This document shows, piece after piece, positions 1 through 10,501 of a stretch of 64,000 nucleotides of DNA (positions are counted from its first letter, which is position 1; each line of letters begins with the position of its first letter). Both the position numbers and the translations under genes were made by a program. Source of the DNA: CAVWDI01 sp963753725 (lineage in GTDB: Bacteria; Chloroflexota; Anaerolineae; Anaerolineales; UBA4823); the NCBI GenBank assembly GCA_963753725.1, contig CAVWDI010000017.1, positions 124,001-188,000 of the forward strand, written 5' to 3'. The notes beneath the pieces were generated by a model. It saw only the letters and a list, made by a program, of their open reading frames with translations, did not search any database and was not told the origin of the DNA.

Positions 1-1196
1 GCTCAATTTCTGCTTCTTCAACGCTTGCCTTAAATGAAGAAGCCAGAATTTTACGTGAAAGAGGAGAACCTGTTATTAGTTTAGGGATTGGAGAACCAAA
101 AAACAAGACTCCTATCACTGCTATTCTAAGTTCTGCTGCAAAACTAAGTGAAGGGAATGTGAAATATACTCCACCTGATGGAACACCTTCACTGAAAAAA
201 GCGATTATCCGTTATACCGAAGAGAATTACAACCGTTTAGTAAAACCTGAAAATGTAATCGTCTCTACAGGCGCTAAGCAATCGCTTTTCAATACGATGG
301 TTTCAATTCTTAACCCTCAAGATGAAGTGATCTTACTGGCTCCTTATTGGGTTAGTTATCCTGAAATTGTAAAATTAGCATATGGGGTACCTGTCGTAGT
401 CACTCCTGAGGATGGTTCATTTAAACCACGGATTGAAGAGATTGAACGTGCTGTAAGCCCATATACAAAAGCGATTATTGTGAACAGCCCTAATAATCCT
501 TCTGGTATTGTCTATTCGGATGAACTGCTCTCTGATATCGTTGAGATGTGTGAGAGGAAGAACATTTATCTTGTTGCTGATGATATTTACCACAAGCTTG
601 TTTTTGATGGCAATACAGCGACACCAGCATATTCTTTTACTAACAAAGATATTGAATCAACGATGGTTATCGTTGTTAATGGCGTCTCAAAATTATATGG
701 AATGACTGGATTTAGGATTGGTTGGATTACCGCAAATAAAAAACTTGTTGAAGTAATGAGTAATATCCAATCCCAAACAACATCTGGAACTTCTGTGCTT
801 CTTCAGGCGGCTGCGGAAGGTGCATTAACAGGGATGCAGAGCATTGTTGAAAATCTACGTCTTACTTTTGAAAATAACCGCAATGTGATCATGCAAGAAT
901 TGCGCACATTTAATGATGTAAAAGTCATAGAGCCTGAAGGCGCATTTTATTGTCTGCCAGACTTCAGAGCATATTCTAACGATTCTGTCCAGCTAGCAAA
1001 CCACATTCTGAACAAAGCATTGGTTGTAACAGTACCAGGTATTGATTTTGGTATGGAAGGACATTTGCGATTAAGTTTTGCCGGCAGTATAAAGGACATA
1101 ATCTCGGCAATTGAAAGGATAAAGTGGTCATTGGATCCAAACTCTCCTAATGAGATTTATATTGGTGATCGCAAATTAATAAGGGATTGGCTATGA
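1..1196 (+). CDS. Aspartate-type class I aminotransferase (5' partial)
   Basis: PLP-dependent fold-type I aminotransferase, most like bacterial aspartate aminotransferase (aspartate + 2-oxoglutarate to oxaloacetate + glutamate) in the cytoplasm. The reading frame is open from base 3, upstream of the first usable start (GTG 159), and encodes the family N-terminal motif SLGIGEP, so the gene begins before the window. Visible motifs include NSPNNPSG, the Schiff-base lysine in VSKLYGMTGFRIGW, and a C-terminal arginine in GHLRLSFAG that would bind the substrate carboxylate. The stop TGA overlaps the ATG of pckA (ATGA, 1193-1196), which implies translational coupling; both enzymes share oxaloacetate. 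Substrate specificity within class I is inferred; a broader aromatic or alanine aminotransferase cannot be excluded. Confidence 0.88.
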   Translation, partial: SISASSTLALNEEARILRERGEPVISLGIGEPKNKTPITAILSSAAKLSEGNVKYTPPDGTPSLKKAIIRYTEENYNRLVKPENVIVSTGAKQSLFNTMVSILNPQDEVILLAPYWVSYPEIVKLAYGVPVVVTPEDGSFKPRIEEIERAVSPYTKAIIVNSPNNPSGIVYSDELLSDIVEMCERKNIYLVADDIYHKLVFDGNTATPAYSFTNKDIESTMVIVVNGVSKLYGMTGFRIGWITANKKLVEVMSNIQSQTTSGTSVLLQAAAEGALTGMQSIVENLRLTFENNRNVIMQELRTFNDVKVIEPEGAFYCLPDFRAYSNDSVQLANHILNKALVVTVPGIDFGMEGHLRLSFAGSIKDIISAIERIKWSLDPNSPNEIYIGDRKLIRDWL

Positions 1197-2836
1197 ACAA
1201 TATTGTTAATATCAAAAGCCCAGCACAAGCGCAAGCAAAAGATCTGAAGAGTGATTTTGGATTGAAAAACCACGGTCTAACGAACCTCCATGTAGTCTAT
1301 TGGAATCTTCCAACAGAAGCTTTATATGAAGAAGCGATTTTTAGGAATGAAGGAAGAATATCTCGTCAGGGACCAATTGTCGTAAATACAGGCAAGCATA
1401 CAGCTCGAGCAGCAAATGATAAGTTTATTGTGCGTGAACCTACAACTGAAAATGACATTTGGTGGGGTGAATATAATCGTCCATACAGCTCTGAGAAATT
1501 TAATGAGCTGTTCAGTCGTATTCAGGGATTTTTACAGGGTCGTGATTTATTTGTGCAGGATTGTTATGCAGGAGCGGACCCTCAATACCGTTTACCGGTG
1601 AGGATAATTACAGAATATGCGTGGCACAGTATATTCGCAAGAAATATGTTTATCCTACCCGAGACGAACGAGGAATACCGCAGACATGTTCCCGAGTTCA
1701 CGGTTATTGCTGTTCCATCCTTTAAGACCTTCCCACAAATTGATGAAACTCCTAAACAAACTGTAATTGGGATAAACTTCGACCAAAAGTTGTGCATCAT
1801 CGGAGATACAAGTTATGGTGGAGAGATCAAAAAATCAATTTTTACCATAATGAATTATCTCCTTCCCCTCGAAAATGTAATGCCAATGCATTGTTCCGCG
1901 AATATGGGAGATGATGGTGATACAGCTCTATTCTTTGGTCTTTCTGGGACTGGGAAGACCTCCTTATCTGCTGATCCCAGCCGTGGTCTGATTGGAGATG
2001 ATGAGCATGGTTGGAGCGATGAGGGGATATTTAATTTTGAAGGTGGTTGTTACGCCAAGGTAATTGCGTTATCCCCCTCCGCTGAACCGCAGATTTATGC
2101 ATGTACACAGAAATTTGGTACGATTCTCGAAAATGTCGTCTACGATCCGGTGACAAGGTTGATTGATTTAGACGATGATGAAAACACAGAGAACACCCGG
2201 GCATCTTACCCACTTGGATATATTGATAATGCCGTGTTGGAAAAACGTGGCGGCCATCCAAAGGACATCATATTGCTTACTTGTGATGCATCTGGTGTAA
2301 TGCCGCCTATCGCTAAATTGTCACCCGATCAGGCTTTATATCATTTCATTTCCGGATATACCGCAAAAGTTGGTGGAACTGAGATCGGATTGGGAGAAGA
2401 ACCAGAGATCACCTTCAGTACATGTTTTGGAGGTCCATTTATGGTTCATCACCCTGCGAAATATGCAGAATTATTGAAGAATAAGATATTGCGATATGAC
2501 GTAAACTGCTGGCTGATAAACACAGGTTGGGTCGGTGGACCTTATGGAGTTGGGAAACGTATTAGCATTAAGTACACAAGAGCAATGCTCAATGCAGCTT
2601 TGGACGGTAAACTGGAGGATATCGAATATATTGAAGATCCGATATTCAAATTCCAGGTTCCGCAAAGTTGTCCTAGTGTCCCAGATGATGTGCTCGATCC
2701 TGCATCGTCATGGCCCAGCCAGGAAGCATATATGAAAAGATATCGTGACCTGGCTTCTCGTTTTATTGATAACTTTAAGAAATTTGAAGATGAGAGTCCA
2801 ACTGAAGTTTTATCCGCTGGACCAGTGCTAAATTAG
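1193..2836 (+). CDS. pckA: Phosphoenolpyruvate carboxykinase (ATP)
   Basis: Converts oxaloacetate + ATP to PEP + CO2 + ADP (EC 4.1.1.49), the first gluconeogenic step, or runs in reverse as an anaplerotic reaction. The 547-residue length fits the ATP family. The P-loop kinase-1a motif GLSGTGKTSLSADP lies near residue 249, followed by the metal-binding kinase-2 stretch GDDEHGWSDEGIFNFEGG. The HCSANMG motif and C-terminal TGWVGGPYG with KRISIKYTRAM are also typical. ATG 1193 was preferred over an in-frame TTG at 1187 because it forms the ATGA overlap with the upstream aminotransferase. A strong terminator follows 20 bases downstream, so this is the last gene of the operon. No sign of damage. 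Confidence 0.97.
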   Translation: MNNIVNIKSPAQAQAKDLKSDFGLKNHGLTNLHVVYWNLPTEALYEEAIFRNEGRISRQGPIVVNTGKHTARAANDKFIVREPTTENDIWWGEYNRPYSSEKFNELFSRIQGFLQGRDLFVQDCYAGADPQYRLPVRIITEYAWHSIFARNMFILPETNEEYRRHVPEFTVIAVPSFKTFPQIDETPKQTVIGINFDQKLCIIGDTSYGGEIKKSIFTIMNYLLPLENVMPMHCSANMGDDGDTALFFGLSGTGKTSLSADPSRGLIGDDEHGWSDEGIFNFEGGCYAKVIALSPSAEPQIYACTQKFGTILENVVYDPVTRLIDLDDDENTENTRASYPLGYIDNAVLEKRGGHPKDIILLTCDASGVMPPIAKLSPDQALYHFISGYTAKVGGTEIGLGEEPEITFSTCFGGPFMVHHPAKYAELLKNKILRYDVNCWLINTGWVGGPYGVGKRISIKYTRAMLNAALDGKLEDIEYIEDPIFKFQVPQSCPSVPDDVLDPASSWPSQEAYMKRYRDLASRFIDNFKKFEDESPTEVLSAGPVLN

Positions 2837-2857
2837 AATATACCAATAAATAGCAGA

Positions 2858-2898
2858 AATAGGTTCCAGGTAGTAAATAGCCTGGAACCTATTGTTTT
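2858..2898 (+). terminator. Rho-independent terminator after pckA
   Basis: A perfect 13-bp inverted repeat (2858-2870 with 2881-2893), 10-nt loop, followed by a GTTTT tract. It ends the aminotransferase-pckA transcript. Confidence 0.85.
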
Positions 2899-2925
2899 AA
2901 TTAATCGATCTTGAAATGATGGGAA

Positions 2926-5081
2926 TTATTTTACTAATACATCAAATTTACGGATCATTGATGTGTTTAATATAGTGGGATTAAATGGTTGAATTGAAAG
3001 TAACCCCTCTTTGGGATCAAACGAAAAATCCTCCAGGAAAATACTGCTTGGTATAGATCCATCAGTTTGTACCCGGATTTTGAATTCAATCGTATTACCT
3101 GCGTATGATTTAAGATCAATCTCTTTCTTTTCCCAACCATTCGTTGATGTGGAGTTGCAAAGATCAAATGAATCTGACTACCTCTGATTTATTTATCACA
3201 ACCTCACCAAAATCTAAATCCGCTCCACATTCATCTTCAGAATCAATCCAATACCAAAAAGTTAAGTTTGTGTGTTCATTTGGGATAATTATTTCTTGTT
3301 TGATGTAAGATATCTCGTTGTTGTCACCTCCAAGCCATGCAAGCCAGTCGCCGCTGTGTGTGGTGATTCCTGGCAGGATTGTGTCGACAATAAGGTTCCA
3401 TCCATTGGATGAATATTCAGTCCAATCTGTTGATCCTTTTTCGAAATTCCAGTTAGGGATTTTATCTGGAGGAGTAATGTTTTCAAATTGTGTTGTAATC
3501 AGAGGGAAAAAGGTTTTATTCCTGAACTCTATTGCAGCACTGGTGGATAATTTATAACTTTGTAGATTACAACTATTGGGGTTTGCTGCGGTTTGAGATT
3601 GGTTCGTTATAACTGCAATCACAGTCAAACACCCCGAAGGATTAAAATTTAAAACATTACTAGTTTCACCTTTGCCAGCGATAATTGAAAAACTTGAAAT
3701 CTTTAATGATTTTCCAGTATCACATACTACACTGCCTCTAAATTGACCGCCTGAGGATGTATTTTTCAGAGTGATATCATAGTTATTTTCTCCAGCAGGA
3801 AGACTAATCCAATTAATCGCATAATTGTCAACGATGCTGCCTGAAGTTGATCCATTAATATTTTTAATTGAATTGTGTACAGGTATATCTCCTGCTGATT
3901 GAACATATTCAGGACCTTCTTCGAAACAATAAGGAGCGCGGTAGTTTCCGGTGCAAGGTTTGTTGAATTTAACCGCAATCGCATACCTGTGGAAAGCTGT
4001 TCCTAGATTGGTCCCTTTATTTTCAAGGGCGGTAATTGAATGCCTCTAGCATATTGCTCGAAGAACTTTTGCTTGTTTCCTCCCAAAAGTCCTGCATAAC
4101 TTGTTCACCCCCATCTGGATTTCCATTGCCAAATTGTTCGGTTATTCCGCGGAATGTTATCCAATAAGAGTATGGATTATCTTGATATTCTCCCATGCAT
4201 TGATTAAATTTTGGCCATAAGAAATTGTAATTATCGTTTGAGTCATCAAAAACCTCATCCTCCATCCAGGTAGCGCCGCCTTCTATGAAGACTTCGTCCG
4301 GAGTATTGTTTCCGGATAGCGCTCCGTATCCAAATTGGATGGCGTGATTAAACTCATGTGCTACAGTAGCCTCCAAAGCGGATAAAGGATCTGCAGATAA
4401 TGCACTCAAATCACTTGTAATCACCATACAAGAAGCATAAGCATCTACGTCGTTCCAAGTTGTGTTTGGGTTATTTCCAACCAAACCAGCATGAGTGCCA
4501 GAAGGTGCAACGTAACCAAATAAACCTCCTCCAAGATCTTGAATTCGAACGTGATATCGGTTTCCTGGCGGCGGATTACTAGGTAATACTGGTGGGGCTG
4601 CCCATCCATAATCTATTATTTCTGTTTGCCATGTAGCTTCTAAAGCCGTAATGTAATCATTTTTATCCAATCCACCGCCGATTGAGCCGTGTTGAATGTG
4701 GAAATTTGTTGAATTTATAGTTGATGGAAGTGCGGTTCGCAGTACCGTATGACATGCACCAGCAAGTAAAGATTTAACCGCGTATAGTTCAGGACCAGCT
4801 GGTAAAACTTGAGATGCTTCTTGAAGCTGGATGAGCGTTAAAGTTCCATCCCACGGAACGTCGCTGTGAAATTTTAAAGGGAGTTTGTCATAATCACTCA
4901 AAGCATATGACAAATATAAATATGCGGTTTCCTGGTTTATCTCTCCATTTTCCAATGCAGAATCTATGAGCTGAGGAGTGGTTAATTCATTGGAATAATT
5001 TGCATTAACTACCCCAGGATTGGTATTAAGAATTGCAAGTAATAAATATAATGAAATAAAAAACGGAATCAATCGTTTCAT
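2926..5081 (-). pseudogene. Secreted HExxH metalloprotease, broken by two frameshifts
   Basis: A long exported protein of about 718 residues spread over three frames. It starts with a signal peptide (MKRLIPFFISLYLLLA, cleavage near residue 27). A zinc-protease motif, VAHEFNHAIQFGY, lies near residue 240, followed by a downstream FIEGGATWMEDE segment that resembles the glutamate-bearing helix of gluzincin-like families. The first reading frame stops at 4023. Translation resumes in another frame from about 4030 (LENKGTNLGTAFHRYA) to 3164, then again from about 3180 (DSFDLCNSTSTNGWEKKEIDL) to a stop at 2926. The C-terminal part looks like jelly-roll adhesion or carbohydrate-binding modules with NWNFEKGSTDWTEYSS. 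The gene follows hflX by 14 bases. The lesions may be sequencing errors or genuine decay. Substrate unknown. Confidence 0.7.
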
Positions 5082-5095
5082 CAGGTACTCAATAT

Positions 5096-6440
5096 CTAAA
5101 TATCCCGACCGGAGGTTGGATTTCCTACTACATATGGTTGAAATATGTCAAATAACCGGACAGGAATTTTACCTTCAATCAGAATTCCATCCTGAAGGTA
5201 TTCAATCAAGTCAACATTTCCAAATTCATGAAATTGAGATACAAGGTTTCCATCTTTGTAGGGTAATCGGACAGTGATAGGTTTATTAGGTTCGAACAGG
5301 TTGTTTTCAACTTCGCCAAGTAAGTCAGCCACACCCTCACCTTTTAGCGCTGAAATGGCGACAGCATTATCAAAACCACTTAATATTTGGCGGGCGTATT
5401 CAGGATTTGAAAGCCTATCAATTTTATTTAACACAGTGATTATAGGGATATGGTTAGCTTCAATTTCTTTTAAAAGTGTTTAGTACAAATTCGGCTTGTG
5501 ATAGCGCGTTCATATGCACTATGTCAATGATGTGCAGCAGTAGATCTGCATCAGTTATTTCCTCTAGGGTCGCCCGGAATGCTGCAACAAGCGTTGTAGG
5601 TAATTTTTGGATAAAGCCGACAGTGTCCGTGAATAGCGCAGACTTTCCATCAGGGAGATCAATACGTCTGGTTGTAGGATCTAAGGTGGCAAAAAGCTTA
5701 TCAGCCACATAGACATCAGAGTTTGATAGATAATTGAGCAGCGTTGATTTTCCAGCATTTGTGTATCCTACAAAGGCTACAACTGGAAGTTCCGATTTTT
5801 TTCGCCTGTAGCGATGTTGTTGTCGATGTATTCGAACTTTTTCAAGGCGTTCTTTTAAAAATGAGATCCTTCTACGGATGTCTCGCCTGTCTACTTCAAG
5901 TTGTGTTTCACCTGGTCCACGCAATCCTACACCGCCAACGCTTCCAGAACGTCCAGCACCACCACCTGCTTGCCTGGCAAGATGTGTCCAGGCTCGTGTA
6001 AGCCTGGGTAGTCGATATTCATATTGCGCTAACTCCACCTGCAATGCTCCTTCTGCGGTGTTTGCATGCTGTGCAAATATATCTAATATCAGTGCAGTTC
6101 TATCTAATATGCGAACATCATCGCCGAATTCTTTCTCCAATTCTCTGAGATGCCTTAAAGAAAGTTCTTCATCAAACAAGAGAATATCCGCACTTAATTC
6201 ATTGGTTAAAATCTTAATTTCTTGTACTTTTCCCGATCCAATGTAGGTTTTAGGATTTGGATGTGGGAGTTTCTGTGATGCCTGTCCAACAACATCCAAT
6301 CCTGCTGTTTGCGCCAGCAGTGTCAATTCAATAAGAGAATCATCGGTTGTTAGTAAACTATCTTGATTATTGAATTCTACTCCGACAAGAAAAGCCCTTT
6401 CTATCGGTCTTGTAGTAGGTTCTGTATTTCTATTTGACAT
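5096..6440 (-). CDS. hflX: GTPase HflX (one frameshift)
   Basis: Ribosome-associated GTPase that splits stalled or hibernating ribosomes under stress. The N-terminal HflX domain carries the typical GSGKVQEIK segment and the glycine-rich GGAGRSGSVGGVGLRGPGE loop. It is followed by the G domain: G1 GYTNAGKST, G3 DTVGFIQKLP and G4 NKID. The frame breaks near 5475, in an A/T-rich run. The upstream part ends with NTFKRN and a stop, whereas a one-base shift restores LLKEIEANHIPIITVLNKIDRL and runs to the stop at 5096. The complete protein would be about 448 residues, normal for HflX. It lies between an M28 peptidase gene (43 bases upstream) and the metalloprotease. The identification is certain; whether the break is real is not. 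Confidence 0.9.
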
Positions 6441-6483
6441 TTAATTAATTATTTATCTTTCCATATTGATTCTGGTACTTATG

Positions 6484-7406
6484 TTAATCAAAACGCTTAT
6501 TTTGAATCCATTCTATTATGGTATCACCCACCACTTTTAAACTTTCAGGAGACACTTTGTCAATTGTATCTTGTGTTGTATGCCAATATGCGTATTCAAA
6601 ATCAATAATATCTACAGCATCAATTCCATTCTCTAAAAATGGTGTGTGATCATCAATTATGCTGTACTTTGCCTGGGGAATAAAATGTTCGCTGTAACCA
6701 AGATTGCTGGCATGCTCCCAAATTTCTTCTGACAAATCATAATCTGAGTTTGATTCAATATAAATTTTTAAATTTGAATCTCCAATCATATCGATAATTA
6801 CCGCTGCCGATGGACTTTTTTCCAATGATTTGACAAATTCTGTAGATCCTAAAATCCAATCATAACCAGGGATATCTCCATTGTCTTCTAGGTCGAAAAA
6901 TACTAACCATACTTGTTGGATAGAAGAAGAATCATATCTCTGATTTTGATGCAAGTTCTCCTCCAATATCCCTGGAAGAACTCTGGCTAATTCTAGTAGA
7001 ACTGCCACCCCAGAAGCACCATCATTAGCGCCGGGTACAGGGGTAAGCAATTTGCTAGGATCTAGCTCACGATCAGAAATCAAACGTGTGTCGTAGTGCG
7101 CTCCAATAATAATCCATGGTTCGCCCTCTCCCCACATACCAACAACATTTTTACCTTGATGTCCAAGAATTTTAAATTCTTGAATTTCGGTTTCCCAACC
7201 ATATTTTTTAATTCATTAGTAATGTACGTAATTGTATTTTCATGTGCTTTAGTACCAGGAATACGAGGTCCGTAGAGTACTTGCTTCTCAAGATGTTGAA
7301 ATGAGAAGTCTTTGTTGAAGTTTAAAATTTCTGATGGTTTGTTGTTGCATGAAGTGGTAATTATTATTAGTATTATGAGGAGAAGAGTTTTGAAGGTGCT
7401 TGTCAT
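6484..7406 (-). CDS. M28 family zinc aminopeptidase lipoprotein (one frameshift)
   Basis: Exported M28-type metallopeptidase, probably removing N-terminal residues from peptides outside the membrane. The N terminus has a lipoprotein signal peptide with lipobox-like IITTSC near residue 20. Metal-ligand motifs are seen in order: GAHYDTR (His), GANDGASG (Asp), FFDLEDNG (Glu), IDMIGD (Asp) and AYWHTTQD (His). The frame breaks near 7206 in a run of six A. The shifted frame restores YGWETEIQEFKILGHQGKN, which joins directly onto MWGEGEPW, giving about 307 residues. That clean repair suggests a homopolymer sequencing error. It lies between trmFO and hflX on the same strand. The physiological substrate is not deducible; glutaminyl-peptide cyclase-like M28 members are a close alternative. 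Confidence 0.82.
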
Positions 7407-7499
7407 TAGTATTTTGGTAAGGTAAGTAAGAATTGAGAAATGGGGAAATGGCTATACGCATTTAGTTTAAAATCTTAGAATAAGGATATTTCAAGATTT

Positions 7500-8855
7500 C
7501 TATCTTTCGCATTTCGCTTCTATTTTATTTCTAAGATCTTTGATTGATCTAGTTTTGTACGCTTCTGCCCTATCCCGTTTATTTCGTTTTACACTATCCC
7601 CCAAAGGGGGTATTATTCCGAAATTGGCTTTCATAGGTTGGAAGTCTGACGGATGAGCGTGTGTGATGTAATAGCACAAAGCCCCTAACATTGTAGTTTC
7701 TGGCATAACAACAAGTTCTTTTCCTTGATAGTATCGAGCAGAATTCCAACCTGCCAATAAACCTGTGCCTATATTTGATATGTAACCTTCAACTCCTGTA
7801 ATTTGACCAGCGAAGAATAGATTCCTCTTATTTTTAAATTGCATACTTTGATCTAAATGATTTGGTGAGAAAATGAACGTGTTTCTATGCATCTGTCCGA
7901 AACGGACAAATTCCGCATTTTTCAATCCAGGGATCGTGCGAAAAATTCTTTTCTGCTCACTGTTCTTGAGATTGTTTTGAAATCCTACGAGATTATATAG
8001 GCTGGCTGCGAGATTATCTTGCCGTAATTGAACAACTGCGTATGGTCTTTCTCCAGTTCTAGGGTCAATTAAACCCACAGGTCTCATTGGGCCGTATGCA
8101 AGCGTATCATCACCACGCATTGCGAGTACCTCAACGGGCAAACATCCTTCAAAATATTTGTGAATTCCGCCTTTTACGCCACCATTAATGGCCTTTTCAA
8201 ACTCTTTCAGTTGGATTCTTTCCCCATTTTTTACTTCATTCACAAATTTTATATATTCTTCTCTTGAAAATGGGCAGTTTATATAATCTCCACTATCTTG
8301 CTCACTTCTTTCGTAACGTGATGCTTTATATGCGATGTCCATATTTATGGATTCATATTCAATTATGGGAGATATCGCGTCATAAAAATAGAGGTGGTCT
8401 TCACCTGTTAATTCTTTTATTGAATTACTAAGTTTTTTTGATGTCAAAGGACCCGAAGCAATTATCGTGGTAGTCTCACGAGGAATGTCAACGACTTCTT
8501 TTCTAACAATCTCAATTCTAGTATGATTCACTAAGCCCATTGTAACTTTTTTCGCAAAAGCATGACGATCAACGGCTAGAGCTCTGCCTGCAGGAACAGA
8601 TGTTTGCTCTGCACATGCTAAAACATATGAACCTAAAAGACGTAATTCCTCTTTGATCAAACCAGAGGCCCGATTTGGCATATTGGAACCCAGTGAATTA
8701 GAACAAACGAGTTCGGCTAAATATGAGCCAGTATGGGCGCCTGTCATAATTGCAGGTCGCATTTCAAATAATCGTACATCTAGTCCGTGTTCCGCAGCCT
8801 GCCATGCTGCTTCACTGCCAGATAACCCACCGCCAACCACAATTAAATCAGGCAC
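7500..8855 (-). CDS. trmFO: FADH2/methylene-THF tRNA (U54-C5)-methyltransferase TrmFO
   Basis: Forms ribothymidine at position 54 of the tRNA T-loop using methylene-tetrahydrofolate as carbon donor and FADH2 as reductant (EC 2.1.1.74). The 451-residue protein begins with the FAD-binding Rossmann motif VVGGGLSGSEAAWQAAEHG. It contains the family hallmarks LVCSNSLGSN near residue 50 and the C-terminal FAGQITGVEGYISNIGTGL segment. Start ATG 8855 sits directly before the dinucleotide-binding fold, as is usual. It is divergent from tatA; the 206-bp gap between them should hold both promoters. Intact. Confidence 0.96.
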   Translation of the reverse strand: MPDLIVVGGGLSGSEAAWQAAEHGLDVRLFEMRPAIMTGAHTGSYLAELVCSNSLGSNMPNRASGLIKEELRLLGSYVLACAEQTSVPAGRALAVDRHAFAKKVTMGLVNHTRIEIVRKEVVDIPRETTTIIASGPLTSKKLSNSIKELTGEDHLYFYDAISPIIEYESINMDIAYKASRYERSEQDSGDYINCPFSREEYIKFVNEVKNGERIQLKEFEKAINGGVKGGIHKYFEGCLPVEVLAMRGDDTLAYGPMRPVGLIDPRTGERPYAVVQLRQDNLAASLYNLVGFQNNLKNSEQKRIFRTIPGLKNAEFVRFGQMHRNTFIFSPNHLDQSMQFKNKRNLFFAGQITGVEGYISNIGTGLLAGWNSARYYQGKELVVMPETTMLGALCYYITHAHPSDFQPMKANFGIIPPLGDSVKRNKRDRAEAYKTRSIKDLRNKIEAKCER

Positions 8856-9061
8856 AATTTCTCCCAGTTTCTTTTAGGAATAACAAAATCAGAATATTCT
8901 ACCAAAAAATAAATTATTGAACTTATTATGAGATTAAATTATTCTCTTTAATTGGAATCTCAGCATAAATTTTGTTATCAGTAGTATAATTTTGAGATTA
9001 TTGAAATTTTCATTTATCAAAAATCTTGTTTTCACGTTGATATCAATTAGGAGTTGTTGAT

Positions 9062-9262
9062 ATGCCAAGTCTAGGGCCCACTGAACTCATCATTATTCTG
9101 GTTATTATTTTGGTTTTGTTTGGCGTCGGCCGAATATCTAAAATTTCTGGTGAACTCGGCAGCGGGATTAAAGCCTTCCGGGAGGGATTAAAAGGTGATG
9201 AGGAAAATGGGGAAAAAGAAACATCTAAAGAGGAGCAAGAGAGTAACAGTACAGAAAAGTAA
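9062..9262 (+). CDS. tatA: Sec-independent translocase component TatA
   Basis: Pore-forming membrane subunit of the twin-arginine translocase, which exports folded, often cofactor-loaded proteins such as hydrogenases. The 66-residue product has the TatA plan: a short periplasmic start with the GPTELIII motif, one transmembrane helix (about residues 7-23), the FGVGRI hinge, an amphipathic helix GSGIKAFREGLKG, and a charged Glu/Lys-rich tail. No tatC gene is in the window. A terminator follows, so it is probably monocistronic. Confidence 0.92.
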   Translation: MPSLGPTELIIILVIILVLFGVGRISKISGELGSGIKAFREGLKGDEENGEKETSKEEQESNSTEK

Positions 9263-9316
9263 TATCTAACAACAGGCTTGTAATTATTTGGAATTCTGTA
9301 TCCGATAAACAAATTC

Positions 9317-9345
9317 CCGTCTTCAATTTTGGAAGGCGGCTTTTT
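9317..9345 (+). terminator. Rho-independent terminator after tatA
   Basis: An 8-bp stem (9317-9324 with 9332-9339, one G-T pair) with a 7-nt loop, followed by CTTTTT. It lies between tatA and the thioredoxin-VKOR gene. Confidence 0.65.
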
Positions 9346-9382
9346 CATGCGAAAACCATAATTTTCTATTTTGGAGTTGTAA

Positions 9383-10501
9383 TTGAGAAACAAATTATTA
9401 TTAATAATCTTATCCTTATTCGTAGTGGCATCGTTTGCGAATCCCAGTACCACCTTTGCAGAAGAACCTAAGGTACATGCTGTTTTATTTTATTCTCCTA
9501 GCTGCCCGCATTGCCATACTGTTATTAACGAAGTTCTTCCACCATTGATAGAGAAATATGGTGACAACCTGCAAATTATTGGTGTCGATGTAACCAATGA
9601 GATGGGGCAATATCTATACGAAGCCTCTATAACTAAATTTCAAATCCCAGATACACGCTATGGAGTCCCTACTCTTATTGTAGGAGATACAGTGCTAGTA
9701 GGTTCAGCAGAAATTCCTAACCAATTTCCATCTATCGTTGAGGCGGGTTTATCTTCCAATGGTATCCCTTGGCCGGACATACCTGGATTACATGAGATAT
9801 TGGTGGAACAAGGTTTGGAAACATCCGAAACGGAAACCTCAGTAGACGATTCAAATCCAGATAATTTAAATATGTCTCAACCCTCAGATCTGTACTCAAC
9901 AATAACCCGCCGGTTTGCTCAAGATATTGCAGGCAATTCGTTAGCAGTGATTGTACTATTGGGTATGATTGGGAGCATTTTTTTTATCGGATATTCCTTT
10001 ATCTCCGATTCAACAAATCTAAATATCACTTGGCCCAAATGGATTATTCCAGTGTTATCAGTCGTTGGTTTAGGAGTTGCGATTTATCTCTCGTATGTGG
10101 AAATTTCCAGTTCAGAGGCGGTATGTGGTCCTGTCGGCGATTGTAATTCTGTTCAGGAAAGTTCCTATGCGTATCTTTTTGGAACTATCCCCATTGGAGT
10201 AATTGGCATTCTAGGATATATAGCAATATTACTGGCATGGCTTGTTCAATATATCGGTTCACTATCGTTGCAGAAGATTGGCACAATGGCCATATGGTTG
10301 ATGTCCTGGTTTGGGGTGTTATTTTCAATTTATCTTACATTCCTTGAGCCATTTGTTATTGGAGCAACATGCATTTGGTGCATATCTTCAGCAATAATCA
10401 TGACGTTAATACTTTGGGCTTCAACTCCCCCTGTTATCAGATTGTGGAAATTAGATTATGATGAATTCGATAGAATTCCCGAAGGGGAAGTAGTTTCGTA
10501 G
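9383..10501 (+). CDS. Thioredoxin-like / VKOR fusion, disulfide-forming membrane protein
   Basis: A single protein combining an exported thioredoxin-like oxidoreductase with a vitamin K epoxide reductase domain, a bacterial alternative to DsbA/DsbB that makes disulfides in exported proteins using quinone. The signal peptide or anchor covers residues 1-26. The active site CPHC is at 41-44. A linker follows, then membrane helices. The VKOR domain shows the loop pair CGPVGDC (248 and 254) and the catalytic pair CIWC (330 and 333). In most known bacterial fusions VKOR precedes thioredoxin; here the thioredoxin part is N-terminal. The start is TTG 9383 with a GGAG ribosome-binding site at 9373-9376; no ATG fits ahead of the signal peptide. 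Confidence 0.85.
   Translation: MRNKLLLIILSLFVVASFANPSTTFAEEPKVHAVLFYSPSCPHCHTVINEVLPPLIEKYGDNLQIIGVDVTNEMGQYLYEASITKFQIPDTRYGVPTLIVGDTVLVGSAEIPNQFPSIVEAGLSSNGIPWPDIPGLHEILVEQGLETSETETSVDDSNPDNLNMSQPSDLYSTITRRFAQDIAGNSLAVIVLLGMIGSIFFIGYSFISDSTNLNITWPKWIIPVLSVVGLGVAIYLSYVEISSSEAVCGPVGDCNSVQESSYAYLFGTIPIGVIGILGYIAILLAWLVQYIGSLSLQKIGTMAIWLMSWFGVLFSIYLTFLEPFVIGATCIWCISSAIIMTLILWASTPPVIRLWKLDYDEFDRIPEGEVVS

Noticed and set aside
5460..5500. Programmed ribosomal frameshifting in hflX and similar genes
   Set aside because: Breaks occur in many unrelated families at differing A/T runs and non-slippery sites, with no conserved stimulator structures. Random indels explain them better.
8980..8992. TATAAT-like -10 box before tatA (8985-8990)
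   Set aside because: No acceptable -35 element lies 16-18 bases upstream, so the promoter is not reported as a feature.
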